From: a virus
Virus record (IMG/VR): IMGVR_UViG_3300044710_000210
Coordinates: 1-40,812 of that record
Reading direction: 5' to 3' (one strand)
Length of the DNA: 40,812 nucleotides
Shown here: positions 37,373 to 40,812 of the stretch, one piece after another
Numbering within the stretch: position 1 is the stretch's first letter
How the letters are laid out: each line of letters opens with the position of its first letter
Position numbers and translations under genes: made by a program
Notes under the pieces: generated by a model
What the model was told of the DNA's origin: nothing
What the model saw: only the letters and a program-made list of their open reading frames with translations
Database searches by the model: none

Positions 37373-37406
37373 GTGGGGAACCTACGCGCGTACATGGCGC
37401 CCGAGC

Positions 37407-37428
37407 AAAGTGAGGTCGACCTCACTTT
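37407..37428. promoter_or_regulatory. Palindromic operator, perfect copy, shifted spacing
   Basis: On the minus strand 22 bases, rather than five, separate it from TAGGTT (37384-37379), then six bases lead to GTG 37372. The palindrome starts at the upstream stop codon (37428-37430). Confidence 0.75.
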
Positions 37429-37613
37429 CAGAACATCAGCCGTCGCCGGCCTTTGCCGTACAGCCGCTTCAGGGTCGCCTCGACCTCGACCGCCTCGTCG
37501 AGCTTCCGCTGGGCCCACGCATGGCTCGCCGTGCGGTCCTTGCGCTCGAGCGCGTCCACTCGCTTGCGCAGTTCCTCGATGAGCTCCTGCGGGCTCTTGT
37601 CGTCCTCAGGCAT
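37428..37613 (-). CDS. Small coiled-coil protein downstream of the terminase
   Basis: This 61-residue protein starts MPEDDKSPQELIEELRKRVD and continues as a charged helix with heptad spacing, ending KRLYGKGRRRLMF. It is probably a short coiled coil with a basic tail. The family is not recognised. ATG 37613 has a strong GGAGGTGATC site in the terminase stop region and lies three bases after the terminase TGA, so the two genes are coupled. It could be a terminase-associated or structural accessory protein; nothing proves either. Confidence 0.55.
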   Translation of the reverse strand: MPEDDKSPQELIEELRKRVDALERKDRTASHAWAQRKLDEAVEVEATLKRLYGKGRRRLMF

Positions 37614-37616
37614 CGA

Positions 37617-39428
37617 TCACCTCCGCATCACGCGCTGCCCGACCGAAAGCTCGCCCGCCATGCTCGACGGTCCCATCGACAAGGCGCCGAGCTTCATCGC
37701 CAACGAGCGAGCGATGAACGACGCCATGAGCACATCCGCCGTGTGCCGGGTCGGCGAGTAGCCCGTGCACGCCTCGGCGAACCGATCCACGTTCCGGTGC
37801 ACGCGCCCCTCCTGGGTCGTCGGGATGAGCCACCGCCCTTCGGCCATCTCGTAGAAGATTCCGATGACCCCTTGCCACGGGTGCGCCTTCCCCTGCGCCG
37901 TCGTGTTGTGCGACCGGATGGGAAGGTCCTTCGCCATGGAGCGAGCGATCTGGATGAGAAACTCCTGGGTCGCGTTGTTCTCGACCGCGGCGAACGACTT
38001 GTACAAGCGGATCTTGTCGAGCAGCTTCGTGATGATCGTCATCGCGTCCCAGTTGCCGATGTCGATGTCGAGGATCTGGCACAACCCCTCGACCCGCACC
38101 TTCTCCGGCTTCGGTGGCCCGATCGCCTGCATCTGCATGCGGGTCACCCAGTCCTCGCCCCGCACCGCGAACGTAAAGAACGCCGTCTGCCCGCCCTTCT
38201 TGTCCGGAGTGACCGCGAGGTCCACCCCCGTGAACGTCCACCACCCGCCCATCGACTGCTCGTCGAACATCGGCACGAGTCCGAAGACCTTGAGCTCGAT
38301 CGCCTGCTTCTTGCACCGCTCGACGAACTCCTTTTTGCAAAGGGCGGTCGTGTCGTCGTTCGGATCGGACAGAAACAGCCGATTGAACATGCCCGGTGCG
38401 TGCTGGTAGTTCGTCCGTTCCTTTTCGAGCTGCTCCTTGTCGTAGCGGTCCGGCCACAGCGTCTCGCCCTCGTCGCGCTCGACGAGCCGGCACTTCATCG
38501 ACCCGTCGTTCTCGATGACCCCCGTGCTCACGAGCTCGGGGCACTCCCAGTGCTTGTCCTCGTTCGCGACCCACACGTCGCCGGCGGCGCTCATGCGCAA
38601 GGTGGGCATGAACTTCGCGATGCGGTTCACGTAGTCCTGCGGATGCCACGTCGTGTTGATGACGATGAGCCGGCTCGACTTCTTCGGCTCGAGCCGGTTC
38701 GTCACCTGCCCGAAGAACTTGTCGTACGTCGCCTGCCGCTGCTCGGGAGTTGACGTGTTCTCGAGGTTCAAAAGGTCGTCCACGATCACGTAGTCGATGC
38801 GGGACCCGGGCATCGACTCGCTGTCGATGCCCATGGCCACGAAGGACGGGTCGCGGATTCCGAGCGGACGGTCGACGGTGATCGCCGTGTCGCTCCACGG
38901 CTCGCCCGGACGCCGAGACGGGATGAGCTTCGGCATCACCAAGCGCAGCGCCTCGCTGGACTCGATGAGCTGCCGCAAAAGGACGAGCGGCTTCTTCGCT
39001 TGTTGTTGGGTCGCGCTCACGAACAGCCCGCGCATGCGCGGATTGCGCCCGAGCATCCAAAGGCCGAGCCCGGTGCACGTGGTGGTCTTGCCGTGACCGA
39101 CCGCGAGGATGAGGACGCTCTTGTCGTGCGCCGGATGGTTGACGAACGACAGGATGACCTTCTGGTGAGCGGGGACCTTGACGGGTTTCTGCGTCGACTC
39201 GTCGCGCAGGACGAGCTCGAAGAACGGCACCGGGTCGTCGTAGGCGCGCTTGGCCTTGGCGACGAGCGCCTTCGCGGCGAGGTTGGCCCGCTCGTCCGGG
39301 GACATCGCGCGCACCTTCGCCAACGCCAGGTTGGCGGCTTGGTCGCGGCACGCGCGCTTCGCACACCACCCCGCATCGAGGACCGATAAAGGTCCCCCGC
39401 AGCCCTTGCACCGGGCCTCTCGTTGCAA
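37617..39428 (-). CDS. Terminase large subunit with an N-terminal zinc finger
   Basis: This 603-residue protein packages DNA into the prohead. Cys residues C7, C10, C22 and C27 form a small N-terminal zinc finger. The ATPase has Walker A GHGKT at 111-115 and Walker B YVIVDDLL with D217-D218. A coupling-type motif LIVINTT lies at 254-260. The nuclease domain opens with GVDLAVTPD (D403), with AVENNATQEF as a further acidic site. The start is TTG 39428, chosen for its GGAGG site and for including the zinc finger; a later start would remove it. A perfect palindrome lies 32 bases upstream. The small subunit is not identified. Confidence 0.9.
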   Translation of the reverse strand: MQREARCKGCGGPLSVLDAGWCAKRACRDQAANLALAKVRAMSPDERANLAAKALVAKAKRAYDDPVPFFELVLRDESTQKPVKVPAHQKVILSFVNHPAHDKSVLILAVGHGKTTTCTGLGLWMLGRNPRMRGLFVSATQQQAKKPLVLLRQLIESSEALRLVMPKLIPSRRPGEPWSDTAITVDRPLGIRDPSFVAMGIDSESMPGSRIDYVIVDDLLNLENTSTPEQRQATYDKFFGQVTNRLEPKKSSRLIVINTTWHPQDYVNRIAKFMPTLRMSAAGDVWVANEDKHWECPELVSTGVIENDGSMKCRLVERDEGETLWPDRYDKEQLEKERTNYQHAPGMFNRLFLSDPNDDTTALCKKEFVERCKKQAIELKVFGLVPMFDEQSMGGWWTFTGVDLAVTPDKKGGQTAFFTFAVRGEDWVTRMQMQAIGPPKPEKVRVEGLCQILDIDIGNWDAMTIITKLLDKIRLYKSFAAVENNATQEFLIQIARSMAKDLPIRSHNTTAQGKAHPWQGVIGIFYEMAEGRWLIPTTQEGRVHRNVDRFAEACTGYSPTRHTADVLMASFIARSLAMKLGALSMGPSSMAGELSVGQRVMRR

Positions 39429-39455
39429 TCGTCCTTCCTCCGATCCCGGAGGGTG

Positions 39456-39536
39456 TCACGAAAGTGAGGTCGACCTCACTTTCGTCGCGCGCACGTCCTT
39501 GTCCATGTCATCCTGATTCAATTCCTTCGTCGGCAT
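39456..39536 (-). CDS. Tiny peptide ending in the palindrome translation
   Basis: This 26-residue peptide starts MPTKELNQDDMDKDVRATKV and ends RSTSLS, because the palindrome 39461-39482 is read through in frame. It lies four bases after the stop of 39541-39813. Its first 18 residues are charged and helical. It may be a genuine short protein with the operator in its 3-prime end, or chance. No strong ribosome site is present. Confidence 0.35.
   Translation of the reverse strand: MPTKELNQDDMDKDVRATKVRSTSLS
39461..39482. promoter_or_regulatory. Palindromic operator, perfect copy, before the terminase gene
   Basis: A perfect copy lies 32 bases upstream of the terminase TTG. No phased TANNNT hexamer follows; the terminase has an ordinary ribosome site. 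It is coding for the tiny peptide 39456-39536. Confidence 0.75.
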
Positions 39537-39540
39537 GCCT

Positions 39541-39813
39541 TCAGGATGCCGCGGCCGACTCGGGCGATCGCAGGTCGGCTCCACCGCCCCGCAGCGCGCG
39601 ACCGTACGCGTACAGCACGTGCACTCGTCCTCGCGCGCTCCACCACCACGCCCGCGCCTCCCCACCGTCCGTCACCACGTGCAGTTCCTCAAGCGGCATC
39701 CCGAAGTGAACCGACAAGGCGTTCGCGATCCCGAGCTCCTGCTCGGTCATCGGTCCGGCCGGCACGACCCCACCGGCGAACGCGTACATCGAGGCGTGTA
39801 GACCAACCCTCAT
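39541..39813 (-). CDS. Small unknown protein
   Basis: This 90-residue protein starts MRVGLHASMYAFAGGVVPAG, with a helix (TEQELGIANALSVHFGMPLE) and then a strand pair (ARAWWWSARGRVHVLYAYGR). The family is not recognised. ATG 39813 overlaps the stop of the upstream gene as ATGA, so a longer frame upstream (to 39879) is less likely. It belongs to a tightly coupled chain of small genes before the terminase, which might include a packaging accessory or small terminase function, but no DNA-binding motif is visible. Confidence 0.55.
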   Translation of the reverse strand: MRVGLHASMYAFAGGVVPAGPMTEQELGIANALSVHFGMPLEELHVVTDGGEARAWWWSARGRVHVLYAYGRALRGGGADLRSPESAAAS

Positions 39814-40397
39814 GGCAGCGAGGCTATCCGCTGCAACGTCCCCTGACGAAGCGCCCACGACGTCACGCACAACCGACAATCAAACCTCGGCTCCTGCCCC
39901 GGCTTCCGCACCCGCAGCTTGAGCGTCCCTTTGCATCGAGGACACTGCGCCGCCGCGGGCTTCACCAGAGCGAGCTCGCGCGCGTCGCCCGCCCCCTCGT
40001 CGACGACCGCCGCTCGTTCCCGGATGCGCTGGAAGATCCTCCGGTACACCTCCGCCCGCTGACCGCGACCGATCTCCTCCTCCGTCGACCACGAACACTC
40101 GTCGGTCGGAGTGCCCGACCATACGACCGCTTCGTACGCGGTGATGGGTCGGATCGCTCCGAGCCATTGCGTCGCTCCTTGCCACCGAAGCTGGAGCCGA
40201 GCGGCGTGTGCGTGGACGTTCAGCGTCGCGAGTTTTGCGCTCAAAGAGACGCGCGGATCATCGCCAAAAAGGGGTCGCGCTGCGGGCAGATCGACTTTCT
40301 GAATTCCTTGCAGCGTGAGGAGTCGGTGGTCGGTTCGCCGGACGAGGGCGAGGGTGATGGGTTCTTGGAGCATCGCGAGAATCTTCAGGAGGGTCAC
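39810..40397 (-). CDS. Unknown protein with a C-terminal zinc ribbon
   Basis: This 195-residue protein starts at GTG 40397, overlapping the previous stop as GTGA. It has a mixed N-terminal domain, a helix (VYRRIFQRIRERAAVVDEGA) and a C-terminal zinc ribbon CPRCKGTLKLRVRKPGQEPR with DCRLC at the end. The ribbon could bind nucleic acid or another protein. The family is not recognised. An ATG at 40448 in the same frame would lengthen it by 17 codons but overlap the previous gene more. Position close to the terminase gene leaves open a packaging or regulatory role. Confidence 0.6.
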   Translation of the reverse strand: MTLLKILAMLQEPITLALVRRTDHRLLTLQGIQKVDLPAARPLFGDDPRVSLSAKLATLNVHAHAARLQLRWQGATQWLGAIRPITAYEAVVWSGTPTDECSWSTEEEIGRGQRAEVYRRIFQRIRERAAVVDEGAGDARELALVKPAAAQCPRCKGTLKLRVRKPGQEPRFDCRLCVTSWALRQGTLQRIASLP

Positions 40398-40603
40398 GGG
40401 CGATAGGGGAGATTCGGAAAGAGCACGTCGTGGAAGCTTCGCGTGCATCGTTGGGTGTTGACGATCGCTTGTACGGTCCTCTTCATGCGTTCGAACGGGT
40501 CGTTGCGTTGGCGTTCGTCCTCGATGAACGTGAATCGAGCGTAGTCGAGCCATGCGACGTTCGGCGGGCGCTTCCGCTTGGAGCCGGGGCGTCGGAGGGT
40601 CAC
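40394..40603 (-). CDS. Small basic unknown protein
   Basis: This 69-residue basic protein starts MTLRRPGSKRKRPPNVAWLD and has FTFIEDERQRNDPFERMKRT. It ends HDVLFPNLPYRP. Its start GTG 40603 overlaps the stop upstream as GTGA. The start contexts of this gene and the next are identical (CCCGTGACCCTCC). It is possibly nucleic-acid-binding because of its basic N-terminus; no family is recognised. Confidence 0.55.
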   Translation of the reverse strand: MTLRRPGSKRKRPPNVAWLDYARFTFIEDERQRNDPFERMKRTVQAIVNTQRCTRSFHDVLFPNLPYRP

Positions 40604-40812
40604 GGGAGGTGTCCGCGTCGTTTGCCTTCGTCGTAGAGATTCTCGACGTCCTCCCACATCGCCGCGCCGGGTAGGGGTTTGCCCGCGTCGACCATCGCCG
40701 CCACCCGAGCGGCGATCCATTCGTGCCGGTAGTCGTCGTCCGATTGCACCCGGCTGAAGGGGTCGTCGGGAGGGGTTTGCGGGATGAGGTCGACCTCACT
40801 TTGGACGGGGGC
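40600..40812 (-). CDS. Partial unknown protein at the right edge
   Basis: The frame is open to the window edge and gives about 70 residues ending YRHEWIAARVAAMVDAGKPL, PGAAMWEDVENLYDEGKRRG and HLP. The true start is outside. The helical C-terminus resembles small accessory proteins but no family is recognised. The frame runs through the partial palindrome 40781-40802 as SEVDLI. If the real start lies after the palindrome, the protein would begin near 40770. The stop overlaps the next start as GTGA. Confidence 0.45.
   Translation of the reverse strand, partial: APVQSEVDLIPQTPPDDPFSRVQSDDDYRHEWIAARVAAMVDAGKPLPGAAMWEDVENLYDEGKRRGHLP
40781..40802. promoter_or_regulatory. Palindromic operator, partial left arm
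   Basis: The right arm and core (TGAGGTCGACCTCACTTT) are intact while the outer four bases of the left arm differ. It lies inside the partial gene at the right edge, so its neighbours cannot be judged. Confidence 0.6.

Noticed and set aside
6560-39482. The palindrome as a simple intrinsic terminator
   Set aside because: The arms could form a hairpin, but many copies sit directly before starts with a phased hexamer, and only three U residues follow. Termination may be a side effect at 19443 only.
1608-40802. The repeated palindrome as a CRISPR repeat
   Set aside because: Copies are 1-5 kb apart with genes between them, there are no uniform spacers, and no cas genes are present.
1-40812. tRNA genes, rRNA, insertion sequences, integrase or attachment sites
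   Set aside because: I saw no cloverleaf, transposase motif or tyrosine/serine recombinase motif. I cannot exclude a weak tRNA without a covariance search.
40600-40812. Antitoxin-like reading of the right-edge gene
   Set aside because: The C-terminal helix resembles some antitoxins, but the gene is cut off and no toxin partner is visible.

Overview
This window is one continuous block of tailed-phage genes, about two-thirds G+C by eye. The virus has a contractile tail: a sheath gene, a tube gene, a frameshifted tail-assembly chaperone and a tape-measure gene lie in the usual order. The host is Gram-negative, because there is a unimolecular spanin and there are lipoprotein signals. A myxobacterium or relative is my best guess, from G+C content and from a sigma-region-4-like protein of a type I associate with that group. 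I see no integrase, tRNA or host gene, so I cannot tell phage from prophage.

Nearly all genes run on the minus strand, so the biological order is right to left. Small genes (40812-39456) lead to the large terminase (39428-37617). Next come baseplate or fibre-like proteins (37613-35331), a phosphatase-like protein, DUF6527 and small genes (35240-33195), and a sigma-4/winged-helix regulator (33169-31958). A lysis region follows: muramidase, papain-like protease, lipoprotein and u-spanin (31935-28526). Then come the fibres and a glycine-rich adhesin (28493-24149), a CheY-like receiver and a membrane coiled coil (23751-22374), and a portal protein fused to a collagen-like linker and a C39-type peptidase (22323-19906). 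After these lie a MuF minor head protein on the opposite strand (18442-19449), head proteins, scaffold and major capsid protein (18261-11371), neck proteins (11291-6558), then sheath, tube, chaperone and tape measure (6413 to the left edge). Three small plus-strand islands (1646-2083, 3068-3571, 7825-8321) are wedged between the tail and neck genes like morons.

The most striking structure is regulatory. A 22-bp perfect palindrome, half-site AAAGTGAGGTC followed by its reverse complement, occurs 15 times between genes: 10 perfect copies, 3 with one mismatch and 2 partial. Two more degenerate copies are present. At eight sites it is followed after 3-5 bp by a TANNNT-like or CATNNT-like hexamer, and then usually after 6-7 bp by the start codon itself. 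This is the geometry of an operator over a -35 region driving a leaderless mRNA. Several further starts carry the same hexamer-N6/7-start arrangement without the palindrome. A different 30-bp element is shared only by the leaders of the major capsid and tail sheath genes. Strong hairpins sit in several leaders, two of them next to GGA-rich arrays.

No stretch longer than 300 bases lacks a gene; the longest gap (16724-16975) holds a hairpin and one GGA-rich array. Functions are assigned from motifs read by eye. No database search was run.
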